A stretch of 64,000 bases of DNA from Sulfomarinibacter sp963741385 (GTDB lineage Bacteria; Acidobacteriota; Thermoanaerobaculia; Thermoanaerobaculales; Sulfomarinibacteraceae): contig CAVUHO010000006.1 of NCBI GenBank assembly GCA_963741385.1, positions 682,001 through 746,000 of the forward strand, in the 5' to 3' direction. Positions 53,756 through 61,605 of this stretch are shown here, one piece after another (position 1 is the stretch's first letter; every line of letters begins with the position of its first letter). The notes beneath the pieces are model-generated. The model was not told where the DNA came from. It saw nothing but the letters and a program-made list of their open reading frames with translations, and made no database searches. A program made the translations under genes and the position numbers.

Positions 53756-54595
53756 TTACCCGGCTGCCGGTTTGCGCAGGATCCAAAGATAGGTGGGAAA
53801 GGCCCAATACGCGGCCGCCAACGTCGCCAGAGCGGCCCGCTGTTTGAGGCTGCCGGCGCGGACCATGTCGGTCGCCTCGAACCGGATGGGGTCGCGCACC
53901 ACTGCCCGGGTGTAATCGCAGATTTCGAAACGGCGCGCCAGCCGCCGCAGGCCGCGCAGGGTGGAGTGGGTCTCGTATCGCCCTGCGCCCTTGCCCATCA
54001 ACCGGACGTACCAGTCGCCGAGGGTCTTCGGCAACACGGTCAGCAGCGGCAGATCATAGTGGCCGTCCCACAGTCGGATGCGGTTTTCGGCGGCGAAATA
54101 GCACACGCCTCCCGGTTTCAGGACCCTGAATATCTCGTCCAGCATGCGTTGCGCGTCGGGCACGTGCTCGTAGATGTGGGTGCAGGTCACGATGTCGAAC
54201 TCGGCAGCCGAGAACGGGAGCTCCATCGAATCCCCAACCCGGTAGTCGATGTTGTCGGCCGCGCGGTTCTTCTGTGCCCACTCGACCGCACCGTCGTCGA
54301 TGTCGACACCCACCACACGGCCGAAGAAACCCGCGTAGTGCTGGGTCAGGATGCCCGTGGAACAACCTATGTCGAGCAGTCTGGCCTGAGCCGGGTCGAG
54401 ACCCGCGGCGCGCATCGCATCGAGGATCACCGCCACCGTCTTCCGCGCCTTCTGGAGCCGGCCTTCCTCGTCAAACATGGTCTGAGGGTGAATCTCCGAG
54501 AAACCCAACTGGTACTCGCGCCCGGGGCCGGGATCGGAGTCTTTCGAGGACCGCGGTCCGCGGCGCTCCACAGGGTCTCCGATGGGAGGTATCAC
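53756..54595 (-). CDS. SAM-dependent class I methyltransferase
   Basis: A 279-residue protein with motif I LLDIGCSTGILTQHYA (about residues 72-87), VVGVDIDDGAVEWAQ and the post-motif DIVTCTHIYEHVPDAQRMLDEIFRVLKPGG. It is of the UbiE/Coq5-like group that acts on lipids, quinones or sugars; the substrate is not known. The ATG overlaps the YihY stop (ATGA), so both come from one transcript. The C-terminus contains a hydrophobic stretch (LAAAYWAFPTYLWIL) that may tie it to the membrane. Confidence 0.85.
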   Translation of the reverse strand: MIPPIGDPVERRGPRSSKDSDPGPGREYQLGFSEIHPQTMFDEEGRLQKARKTVAVILDAMRAAGLDPAQARLLDIGCSTGILTQHYAGFFGRVVGVDIDDGAVEWAQKNRAADNIDYRVGDSMELPFSAAEFDIVTCTHIYEHVPDAQRMLDEIFRVLKPGGVCYFAAENRIRLWDGHYDLPLLTVLPKTLGDWYVRLMGKGAGRYETHSTLRGLRRLARRFEICDYTRAVVRDPIRFEATDMVRAGSLKQRAALATLAAAYWAFPTYLWILRKPAAG

Positions 54596-55902
54596 GACGG
54601 TTTCGACGGTTCGACGAGGCCGGTCACCAGATCAAGAAAGGTGGTCTGTCCAACCGCCTCGAACCCGGCGGCGCGAAAGTCCGATACGATTTCTTCGACT
54701 GCCAACTCAATCGGACGCCGGCGCATCTCCTCGTCGCCCATCGGAATGAATGCGGCAATGACGTCAGCCACCCGCACCTGGGGGAGGGATCGCGCCGGGA
54801 CCACGCCCTCGATTCCCGAACCGATGGCGACCCGCCGTGCCAGCCCTGCCTTGACCAGCCGGTCGATATGGCTGTCCACCGATCCGGTGGCCACCAGAAA
54901 GCGCCGCGACAGTTCGTCAGCGGTCGGCGGTTCCTTTCCCTGGTGAAAACGTCTGGCGATCATGGTGTAGATCTGGAGACCTGTTGAAACGCGGTCGCAA
55001 TCATCGCGATCGCCGGTGGAACGGTTGCGAACCAGAGCCGCGAAGTGCTGGTGGACAAACGAGATTTCAAGGCCCAACAGGACGATGATCCACGTGATGT
55101 AGAGCCAGATCAGGAATATCGGAATCACCGCCAGCGAGCCGTAGATGGTGGAGTAGCGGACCGACTGGCCGACGGAGTTGGCGAAGACGTTTTTGCCCAC
55201 CTCCCACAGGATGCCGCCGATCAAAGCCCCCACCAGGGCGCTCTTGAACCGGACCCGGGTGTTGGGGATCACCAGGTACATCAACAGGAAGGCGAGGAAG
55301 GTCAGAAACAGCAGGAAAACCCAGGTGCCGATCCTTTCCAGGGTTCCGGGATCGAAGGGTATATCTCGAAAAATGGCAGCTCTGATTCGTGCCGAGATGG
55401 TGATGCTGGCGCCGAGGAACAAGGTCCCGAATACCAGCACCGATGTGTAGGAAGTGATCTTGGCCATGAATCGCCGGTGGGTGGTCACATGCCAGATCTG
55501 GTTGAAATTGGATTCGATGTTGTCGAGCAGGAGGATGGCAGCCAGGATCAGGAACAAAAACCCGATCAGTCCCATCCTGCTGGCGGCGTGAGCGAACTCG
55601 TTGAAATACTCGGTGATAACTTCCTGGCTGGTCGGCAGGAACTGGGAGAACAGCAACTCCTGGACCTTCTGCTGAACGTCGTCGAAGGCGCCGAAGGCGG
55701 AAAACATGGCGAAGGCCACAGCCACCATGGGCACTGCGGCAAGCAGGGACGAATACGCGAGCCCGGATGCCCTGATGATGACCTTGTCGTGGCCCAACTG
55801 GATCCAGGTAGCCTGGACGAACTGGATGAAACGCACCACTACCTGTTCCCACCACGGGAGGCCGCGCACATCGATGCGGTGGAGGTGATTTACGACTCTC
55901 AC
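54592..55902 (-). CDS. YihY/BrkB-family inner-membrane protein with winged-helix tail
   Basis: A 436-residue protein: six TM helices in the N-terminal 285 residues with family marks (ASGLAYSSLLAAVPMVAVAF, LLDNIESNFNQIW, PNTRVRFKSALVGALIGGILWEVGK). The following about 140 residues include a winged-helix-like QIYTMIARRFHQGKEPPTADELSRRF, seen in some longer family members. Once called ribonuclease BN, the family is not a nuclease; its role is unknown. Overlaps the downstream methyltransferase by four bases. Confidence 0.9.
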   Translation of the reverse strand: MRVVNHLHRIDVRGLPWWEQVVVRFIQFVQATWIQLGHDKVIIRASGLAYSSLLAAVPMVAVAFAMFSAFGAFDDVQQKVQELLFSQFLPTSQEVITEYFNEFAHAASRMGLIGFLFLILAAILLLDNIESNFNQIWHVTTHRRFMAKITSYTSVLVFGTLFLGASITISARIRAAIFRDIPFDPGTLERIGTWVFLLFLTFLAFLLMYLVIPNTRVRFKSALVGALIGGILWEVGKNVFANSVGQSVRYSTIYGSLAVIPIFLIWLYITWIIVLLGLEISFVHQHFAALVRNRSTGDRDDCDRVSTGLQIYTMIARRFHQGKEPPTADELSRRFLVATGSVDSHIDRLVKAGLARRVAIGSGIEGVVPARSLPQVRVADVIAAFIPMGDEEMRRRPIELAVEEIVSDFRAAGFEAVGQTTFLDLVTGLVEPSKPS

Positions 55903-56122
55903 GGTACGCGAGGTCCATGATAATGCAGAAGAACCGATGATTCGCTGTAGAATGACGCCAATGCTCTCCAGATTGGTTTCGATGTTGCAGTTTTGCGAGT
56001 GGCGAACATCAACAAGTACCTGATGGCGTACACTGAATTTCTACAGGGACAATCTGAAACGTCAGCTTCAGATTCGATCGCTGGAGTCTGCGCCGAAAAA
56101 GTGATCCGAGAGGAGAAAAACC

Positions 56123-56455
56123 ATGACCACATCCCGGAAACTGACAGGAACACTCACAACATTGCTGTGCCTGATGGCGGTTCTTGCAATCGCCGGCGAA
56201 GAGACCACGGCAACCACAACACAGCAGGCCCCGTGCTGCTTCGAAAATCCGCGCTTCAGCGGCACCTGCGAGGTGACACCCGGGCCGGAGGAGAGTTGCG
56301 GCAGCGTCCTGGGCTACCTCAATAACCCCAACAGCGTCGGAAAGACCTATTGCGGCAATACCAAGGTCCGGGGCGGTTGGAGCCAGGTGGAGTGCGCGGG
56401 CGCGGTTTCGGTGGCAGACCAGTGCAGCGTCGATCCTGCCCCGTCCGTGGAATGA
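56123..56455 (+). CDS. Small secreted protein with the six-cysteine domain
   Basis: A 110-residue exported protein. After a signal peptide (LTTLLCLMAVLAIAGEE) comes CCFENPRFSGTCEVTPGPEES, then CGSVLGYLNNPNSVGKTYC and KVRGGWSQVEC. This matches the first domain of the protein at 50852 position by position in all six cysteines. No known family is recognised. ATG after GAGAGGAG. A short low-complexity tail with one extra Cys follows. The next gene begins about 80 bases later on the same strand. Confidence 0.78.
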   Translation: MTTSRKLTGTLTTLLCLMAVLAIAGEETTATTTQQAPCCFENPRFSGTCEVTPGPEESCGSVLGYLNNPNSVGKTYCGNTKVRGGWSQVECAGAVSVADQCSVDPAPSVE

Positions 56456-56538
56456 GCCGAAGAAACGACCGGTTCGAACTTCAGACGAACCGCAGCTCCG
56501 ACGAAGACCGTCCGGGGCCGTACCAGGGAGAGACTGCC

Positions 56539-57006
56539 GTGAATCGATTGCTTGCCGCATTTCTGCTTCTGTTGACCGTGTGCCTCGCTTTCCCCGCTTC
56601 AGCGCAAACCGCCGACGATGCGATCCAGTTGACGCGCTCGGTTGTCCAGGCCGAACGGCAGGCGGTCATCGCCGCCAACCTCGGTCTCAACGACAGCGAA
56701 AGCGCCATTTTCTGGCCGCTCTACAAGGAGTACCGGGCCGCGGTGGACCAGGCCGTGGATGTGCGGGTCGCCCTCCTGAAGACGTACTTCGCGAGTTATG
56801 AAACGCTCACCGACGCGGAAGCGACTGCGCTTCTTGATGATTTCCTCGCGTACGAAAAGAACCTCTTGAAGGTCAGAACCACTTTCGCCAAGAAGATGCA
56901 GAAAGCCCTGCCCGGAAGGACGGTGGCGCGGTTCTTCCAGATCGAGAACAAGATGGACACCATCATCGAGTACGAGATGGCCGGTGAGGTTCCTCTGATC
57001 AAGTGA
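56539..57006 (+). CDS. Secreted helical protein of unknown function
   Basis: A 155-residue exported protein with signal VNRLLAAFLLLLTVCLAFPASAQ. The mature part is helical: LTRSVVQAERQAVIAANLGL, ESAIFWPLYKEYRAAVDQAVD, then ALPGRTVARFFQIENKMDTI ending in EYEMAGEVPLIK. This ARFFQIENK pattern occurs in a family of uncharacterised periplasmic proteins, distantly like Spy/CpxP. GTG 56539 follows GGGAGAG; the longer frame overlapping the previous gene is rejected. Confidence 0.78.
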   Translation: MNRLLAAFLLLLTVCLAFPASAQTADDAIQLTRSVVQAERQAVIAANLGLNDSESAIFWPLYKEYRAAVDQAVDVRVALLKTYFASYETLTDAEATALLDDFLAYEKNLLKVRTTFAKKMQKALPGRTVARFFQIENKMDTIIEYEMAGEVPLIK

Positions 57007-57069
57007 CGACTGAACGGGCGCCATCATGCCGTTGAGTTGAGGTCCGCTCGGCACCACGAGGGAGCAGCG

Positions 57070-58125
57070 ATGAGATTGGTCAAGATTCTCCTGTTTGTCA
57101 TCCTCACGGCTTCTTCCTTCACAACCGCAGCGGAAGAAGGGGCCAGGAGCCTCGCCGAGCTGTTTCGCGCGGTGGATCCTTCAGTCGTTGAGATCATGAC
57201 CGTTCAGCAGGTGGTGGCCGACCAGGGACCGGCGCGCCGGGTCGCCGCGGGCAGCCAGGGTTCCGGTTTTCTGATCTCGTCCGACGGCAGGATCATGACC
57301 GCCGCGCACGTCGTTCAGGTGGCGGACAAAATCACCGTCAAGTTCGTCACCGGCGACGAGGTCCCTGCGAGAGTTCTGGCCTCGGATCCCAGTTCGGATG
57401 TGGCGCTGATCCAGGCGGAGTCGGTGCCCGAGGGCGTCACGCCCGCTCAGCTCGGCGACTCCGACGCTGCGTCGGTGGGCGACCAGGTCTTCGTGATCGG
57501 CGCCCCCTTCGGCATCGCCCACTCCCTCTCGGTCGGCCACATCAGCGCCCGCCGGGCGCCGAACCACCTCTTCGGCGGGTTCGAAAAGGTGGAGCTCCTG
57601 CAGACCGATGCCGCCATCAACCAGGGCAATTCCGGCGGACCCATGTTCAACATGCGGGGCGAGGTGATCGGCGTCGTCAGCCACATCTTCTCGACCAGCG
57701 GCGGGTTTCAGGGGCTCGGTTTCGTCGTCACTTCGAATCTCGCGATGAAGGTTTTGATCGACGATCCCACCGCCTGGACCGGGCTCCACGGCCAATTGGT
57801 CGACGGGCCGGTAGCGGCCGCCCTCAACATCCCGCAAAGCGCGGGAATCCTCGTCGAGAATGTTGCCACAGGGTCGCTCGGCTCGGCTCTCGGGCTGCGC
57901 GCCGGTGACCTTAAAACCACCATCGCCGGCGAGGACCTGACCCTCGGCGGCGATATCATCCTGTCGGTCCACGGTGTCCGCATCGGCGAGCCGGACTTCT
58001 ACGAAAAGATGCTCGCCAAACGCAAGGCGCTCGGCGCCGACGACCCGTTCGAGGTAACCGTACTTCGCAGCGGTAACGTCATCAAACTCAGCAAACCACT
58101 CTCCGTCCTCACAGCAAAAAAGTAG
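57070..58125 (+). CDS. S1C serine protease, HtrA/DegP-like
   Basis: A 351-residue periplasmic protease with signal MRLVKILLFVILTASSFTTAA. The trypsin-like triad is visible: His in TAAHVVQ, Asp in SSDVALIQ, Ser in QGNSGGPMFN (order H-D-S). One PDZ domain follows (ILVENVATGSLGSALGLRAGDL). The short LA-loop suggests a DegS-like size, but there is no TM anchor beyond the signal. ATG 57070 has GGAGCAG upstream. It lies just before the Ni-SOD gene on the same strand. Confidence 0.92.
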   Translation: MRLVKILLFVILTASSFTTAAEEGARSLAELFRAVDPSVVEIMTVQQVVADQGPARRVAAGSQGSGFLISSDGRIMTAAHVVQVADKITVKFVTGDEVPARVLASDPSSDVALIQAESVPEGVTPAQLGDSDAASVGDQVFVIGAPFGIAHSLSVGHISARRAPNHLFGGFEKVELLQTDAAINQGNSGGPMFNMRGEVIGVVSHIFSTSGGFQGLGFVVTSNLAMKVLIDDPTAWTGLHGQLVDGPVAAALNIPQSAGILVENVATGSLGSALGLRAGDLKTTIAGEDLTLGGDIILSVHGVRIGEPDFYEKMLAKRKALGADDPFEVTVLRSGNVIKLSKPLSVLTAKK

Positions 58126-58195
58126 CGGCCAGAAATAGCCGGACGAGCGGTCCGGTTGAAGATCATGAGACGATGAAAAAGAAACGGGGGAACTC

Positions 58196-58684
58196 ATGAA
58201 ACGCATCACCATCGCAGCCATATTTTTGGTCCTTGCCGCAACTCTCGGTACCCCGGTGCCGGCCGCGGCCCACTGCCAGATTCCGTGCGGCATCTTCGAC
58301 GACGAATTGCAAGTGCAGTTCATGGAGCAAGACATCACCACCATCGAGAAGTCGATGACCCAGATCATCGCCCTCGGCAAAGCGAGCCCGGTTGATTACA
58401 ACCAACTCGTACGGTGGGTGATGAACAAAGAGGAGCACGCGCAGAAGCTGCAGGACTCGGTGACGGCCTACTTCATGGCGCAGCGCATCAAGCCGCCCGC
58501 CGACCACAGCGACGAGGCCGCCACGAAGGACTACGTCAACAAGCTGACCCTGCTCCACGCCATCCAGATCCACGCCATGAAGGCCAAGCAGAGCACCGAT
58601 CTCGCGGAGATCGCCACCCTGCGCGACCTGGTGGCGCAGTTCCGTAAGGCGTACTTCGGCGAAGAGGCGGCGCACACGCACTAG
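58196..58684 (+). CDS. sodN: Nickel superoxide dismutase, exported form
   Basis: Ni-SOD disproportionates superoxide using a nickel hook formed by the N-terminal His amine, two cysteines and the His side chain. Here the hook HCQIPCGIFD lies directly after a Sec signal peptide with AAA before the His, so signal peptidase I cleavage would expose His1. The rest is helical, with KEEHAQKLQDSVTAYFMAQRIKPP resembling the Ni-SOD four-helix bundle. Normal Ni-SODs are cytoplasmic and need SodX; none is seen here. The 162 residues include an about 29-residue signal and match the family length. The last Cys-free tail ends EEAAHTH. Confidence 0.85.
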   Translation: MKRITIAAIFLVLAATLGTPVPAAAHCQIPCGIFDDELQVQFMEQDITTIEKSMTQIIALGKASPVDYNQLVRWVMNKEEHAQKLQDSVTAYFMAQRIKPPADHSDEAATKDYVNKLTLLHAIQIHAMKAKQSTDLAEIATLRDLVAQFRKAYFGEEAAHTH

Positions 58685-58717
58685 ATTTCGGATTTCGGAT
58701 TTCGGATTTCGGATTTT
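58685..58717. repeat. ATTTCGG heptamer array after the Ni-SOD gene
   Basis: Five ATTTCGG-type copies followed by a C-rich TTCCACCACCCGCCCG tract. Same class as the arrays at 2565 and 30410. The rest of 58718-58999 shows no supported gene. Confidence 0.78.
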
Positions 58718-58999
58718 CCACCACCCGCCCGTACTGGCAACTGCCCGGGCCGGTTGACGGTCAAAGGGAATTCCCAATTCGTGCAACGATGCGCATTCAA
58801 CCCTCGAGGGTGCCAGTTCTCCGTTCAACCTCTGATGGCGGCCTGAAGCCCACTCTGCGTCTTCTCTCGGTTTCCGGTCCGTCAGCTCAGGGCGGAACGG
58901 ATGAGAAAGGCGGCGAACAGAACCAGGGCGGCCGCCACGTTTCCCTTTGAAGTCTCATCACACCGTGATCGCGCCATGCCCGGCCGATTGAATTAATTT

Positions 59000-59042
59000 T
59001 ACCCGGATGTTATTGGCAGTGATATATTACCCGGGTATTATT
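59000..59042 (+). promoter_or_regulatory. Strong promoter with two direct operator-like repeats
   Basis: A -35 TTGGCA (59013-59018), a 17-base spacer and a -10 TATTAT (59036-59041), each 5 of 6 to consensus. The 15-mers TACCCGGATGTTATT (59000-59014) and TACCCGGGTATTATT (59028-59042) share 13 of 15 bases; the first overlaps the first two bases of the -35, the second covers the -10. TACCCGGGTA is a perfect palindrome. A bound repressor would block the promoter. Confidence 0.7.
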
Positions 59043-59091
59043 CCCTCCGGCTCCCGATTCGCTATCGCCCGTGTCACATGGAGGACCTAGC

Positions 59092-59658
59092 ATGACATCG
59101 CAACCGCACTGCATCGCTTTCGTCGGTCAGACCCGCCTCGCCCAGGGCTCCCTCCCCGAGGTCGCCCGCGCCATCCGCCAGCACCTCGACGCCGGCGAAC
59201 TGGCTCCCATCGCCGTCTTCGACGCCGAAACCAGCGCGCCCATCGACCTGGATGTGCGCGGTACGCCCGACCAGGCCGCCGCCCGCGCCGAGGCGCAGCT
59301 GATCTCCCGCGAGTCTGAGGCACACATACGGCCGGGCCGCCCGAAGCTGGGGGTGGTCGCACGCGAGGTCACCCTGCTGCCGCGCCACTGGGACTGGCTG
59401 GGCGCCCAGCCGGGCGGCGCATCGGTCACCCTGCGCAAGCTGGTGGATGCGGCCCGCAAGCAGGGACACGCGAGCGAGCGCATCCGCCACACTCAGGACA
59501 ACGCCTACCGCTTCATGCACGCCGTGGGGGGAGACCTGCCTGGCTTCGAAGAGGCGGTGCGAGCGCTGTATGCCTGGGATCGGAAGAAGCTGGAGACGCA
59601 GATCGCGGACTGGCCGCCGGACGTCGCCGACCATGTCCGGCAGATCCTCGAGCGCTGA
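59092..59658 (+). CDS. DUF2239 family protein
   Basis: A 188-residue cytoplasmic protein of the DUF2239 family: HCIAFVGQTRLAQGSLPEVARAI, PIAVFDAETSAPIDLDVRGTPDQ, REVTLLPRHWDWLGAQPGGASVTLRKLVD, DNAYRFMHAVGGDLPGFEEAVRALYA. No function is known; the RHWDWLxxQPGGASxxLRKLV stretch is the family's core. ATG 59092 has GGAGG seven bases upstream; a GTG at 59071 would add seven residues. The leader is about 45 bases from the promoter, and the gene is followed by a GST on the same strand. Confidence 0.88.
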   Translation: MTSQPHCIAFVGQTRLAQGSLPEVARAIRQHLDAGELAPIAVFDAETSAPIDLDVRGTPDQAAARAEAQLISRESEAHIRPGRPKLGVVAREVTLLPRHWDWLGAQPGGASVTLRKLVDAARKQGHASERIRHTQDNAYRFMHAVGGDLPGFEEAVRALYAWDRKKLETQIADWPPDVADHVRQILER

Positions 59659-59781
59659 GGCGCCTCCCCAAAAAAAATGGCGGCTGCCGGACACCGGGGC
59701 GCGAATGTTTCTCGGGTGCCCAACGTTGTCATCTGCAGTGATACGACACCAGCCGTTCGAACCGAAGGGAGACAGTGCATC

Positions 59782-60393
59782 ATGACCCGATTCAAGCTCA
59801 CGTATTTTGATTTCAGCGGAGGCAGGGGCGAACCGATCCGGCTCGCGTTCCATATCGGCGGCATCGACTTCGAGGACGTCCGGCTGAAGTTTCCAGAATT
59901 CAAGGAGCTGCAGCCGTCCTTCCGGTTCCACGCGTTGCCGGTGCTCGATATCGACAACCAGCAGGTCACCCAGTCGAACTCGATCCTTCGGCACGTGGGC
60001 AAGCTGGCTGGTCTCTACCCCGCCGACGACCTGCAGGCCCTCTACTGCGACGAGACGATGGACGCTGTCGAGGACCTCAATCATGCCATCGGCAGGACAT
60101 TCGGTCTGAAGGGCGACGAACTCAAACTGGCACGCGAAGAATTCGTCAACGGCCGGCTCGCGACCTACATCAAGGGCCTCGATGGGCTTCTCGCCCGCAG
60201 TGGGGGCCAGTACTTTGCGGACGGGCAGCTGACCGTCGCCGACCTCAAGGTCTTTGTCGAGACCCGGAATCTGGCCAAGGGCATCCTGGACCACGTCCCG
60301 ACCGACATCGTCGAAAACCTCGCCCCTGCTCTGGCCGAGCACCGCGACCGCATCGCCAACGACCCACGGGTCGCGGCCTACACCGCCCGCTAG
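59782..60393 (+). CDS. Glutathione S-transferase family protein
   Basis: A 203-residue GST with N-terminal thioredoxin domain (LTYFDFSGGRGEPIRLAF; catalytic-type Tyr followed by the G-R-G/A-EPIR pattern of mu/pi/sigma-class enzymes), QSNSILRH (Gln-Ser GSH-binding loop) and C-terminal helical domain ending DPRVAAYTAR. Such EPIR-type GSTs are commoner in animals than in bacteria. Substrates unknown; conjugation or peroxide detoxification by family. ATG 59782 is preceded by GAAGGGAGACAG. A run of twelve G (60400-60411) follows the stop. Confidence 0.9.
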   Translation: MTRFKLTYFDFSGGRGEPIRLAFHIGGIDFEDVRLKFPEFKELQPSFRFHALPVLDIDNQQVTQSNSILRHVGKLAGLYPADDLQALYCDETMDAVEDLNHAIGRTFGLKGDELKLAREEFVNGRLATYIKGLDGLLARSGGQYFADGQLTVADLKVFVETRNLAKGILDHVPTDIVENLAPALAEHRDRIANDPRVAAYTAR

Positions 60394-60463
60394 CGGACCG
60401 GGGGGGGGGGGCCTTGGCCCACCTTCAGCAATCTCGCAGGTTAGCCGTACCCACCTGAAGGTC

Positions 60464-61597
60464 TCATCGGATGTCCCCAAGGCACTCGCGGATGATCCCA
60501 GAGAATACCGCGGCGCCCAGCGGGATGAGCTTGTCCGGGAAATCGTAGGCCGGGTTGTGCAACGCGGGCGTCGCCTCTCCGGCCCCGATCCCGAACAGCG
60601 CCCCCTCCGCGAGCGCGGTGAAACGTCCGAAGTCCTCGGACCACCGAAACGGCCCTTCCAATACCTCGACCAAACCCTTGCCAGCGGCGCGTCGGACCAC
60701 GTCGACCGCTCTGGGCGAGTTGTTAGTGGCCATGAAATCATCGCAGAAGGCGACATCATGGCGCAGACCGTGCCGGGCAGCGATCCGGCGCACCGAGGTC
60801 TCCAGGTGCTCGACCATTCGATTCAGGGTGTCGTCGGTTTCGCTGCGGAGGGTCGCCATCACCCGGGCGTCGCCCGGCGCCGTACCGAATGCGTCGCCAG
60901 CGCCGAGGTGCGCGCCGACGATGGTAGCGAACGCAACCTCGTCGCCCGCTTTCAGTCGGCCGGGCAGATCGTCGATCAGTTTCATGATCCGGCACATCGC
61001 CCGCGCCGGGCTGGTGCCGGTCTCCGGTTGCGCGGCGTGGGCAGGCGTCCCTTCGAGCGAGACCACCACCCCGCGGGACGCGCAGCAGAAGGTTCCGGAC
61101 CGCACGACGACCTGTCCCAGCGGGAAGCCGGGCAGATTGTGGAGGGCGAAGACGAAATCGGGGCGGATCTCGGAAAACCGCCGGTCCCGGATGACGGCCT
61201 CGGCGCCGCCGCCGTTTTCTTCGGCGGGTTGATAGAGCAGCACCACCCGGCCCTTCGGCGGCCGTGCGGCGGAGAGCGTCTCGCCAACCGAAGCGAGAAT
61301 CGCCATGTGGCCGTCGTGGCCGCACGCGTGCGATCTGCCGTCGACCGTGGAGCAATGCGCGGACCGGCTCAGTTCCCGGATCGGCAACCCATCGAGCTCG
61401 CAGCGCAGCAGCACGGTCGGTCCCGGTTCGGCACCCGAGAAGACGAACGCGACACCGTGCCCGCCAAGCCCGCGGATGACCTCGTCGGGTCGAAGAGGTT
61501 TGAAGAACCGACAGACCCTGGCGGCGGTCTCCGCCTCGAACCCCGACAGCTCCGGGTGCCGGTGCAGCTCACGACGGAGCTCAGCTGCCGAACTCAT
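60464..61597 (-). CDS. M20 family amidohydrolase
   Basis: A 377-residue metallohydrolase of the IAA-amino-acid hydrolase/N-acyl-amino acid amidohydrolase group: ELRRELHRHPELSGFE at the start, the metal-binding HACGHDGHMA with the bridging Cys-x-HDGH, QPAEENGGGAEAVI with the catalytic Glu and second metal ligand, and the dimerisation domain (VVVSLEGTPAHAAQPETG). It may release amino acids from N-acyl conjugates. The region upstream of its ATG is interrupted eight bases away by a transposase element, so its native promoter may be cut off. Confidence 0.92.
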   Translation of the reverse strand: MSSAAELRRELHRHPELSGFEAETAARVCRFFKPLRPDEVIRGLGGHGVAFVFSGAEPGPTVLLRCELDGLPIRELSRSAHCSTVDGRSHACGHDGHMAILASVGETLSAARPPKGRVVLLYQPAEENGGGAEAVIRDRRFSEIRPDFVFALHNLPGFPLGQVVVRSGTFCCASRGVVVSLEGTPAHAAQPETGTSPARAMCRIMKLIDDLPGRLKAGDEVAFATIVGAHLGAGDAFGTAPGDARVMATLRSETDDTLNRMVEHLETSVRRIAARHGLRHDVAFCDDFMATNNSPRAVDVVRRAAGKGLVEVLEGPFRWSEDFGRFTALAEGALFGIGAGEATPALHNPAYDFPDKLIPLGAAVFSGIIRECLGDIR

Positions 61598-61605
61598 CGA
61601 GAAAA

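Noticed and set aside
58882..58938. Short minus-strand peptide with a hydrophobic helix (AAALVLFAAFLIRSALS)
   Set aside because: Eighteen codons, no ribosome binding site and no neighbouring support. It may be the end of a lost membrane protein gene or chance.
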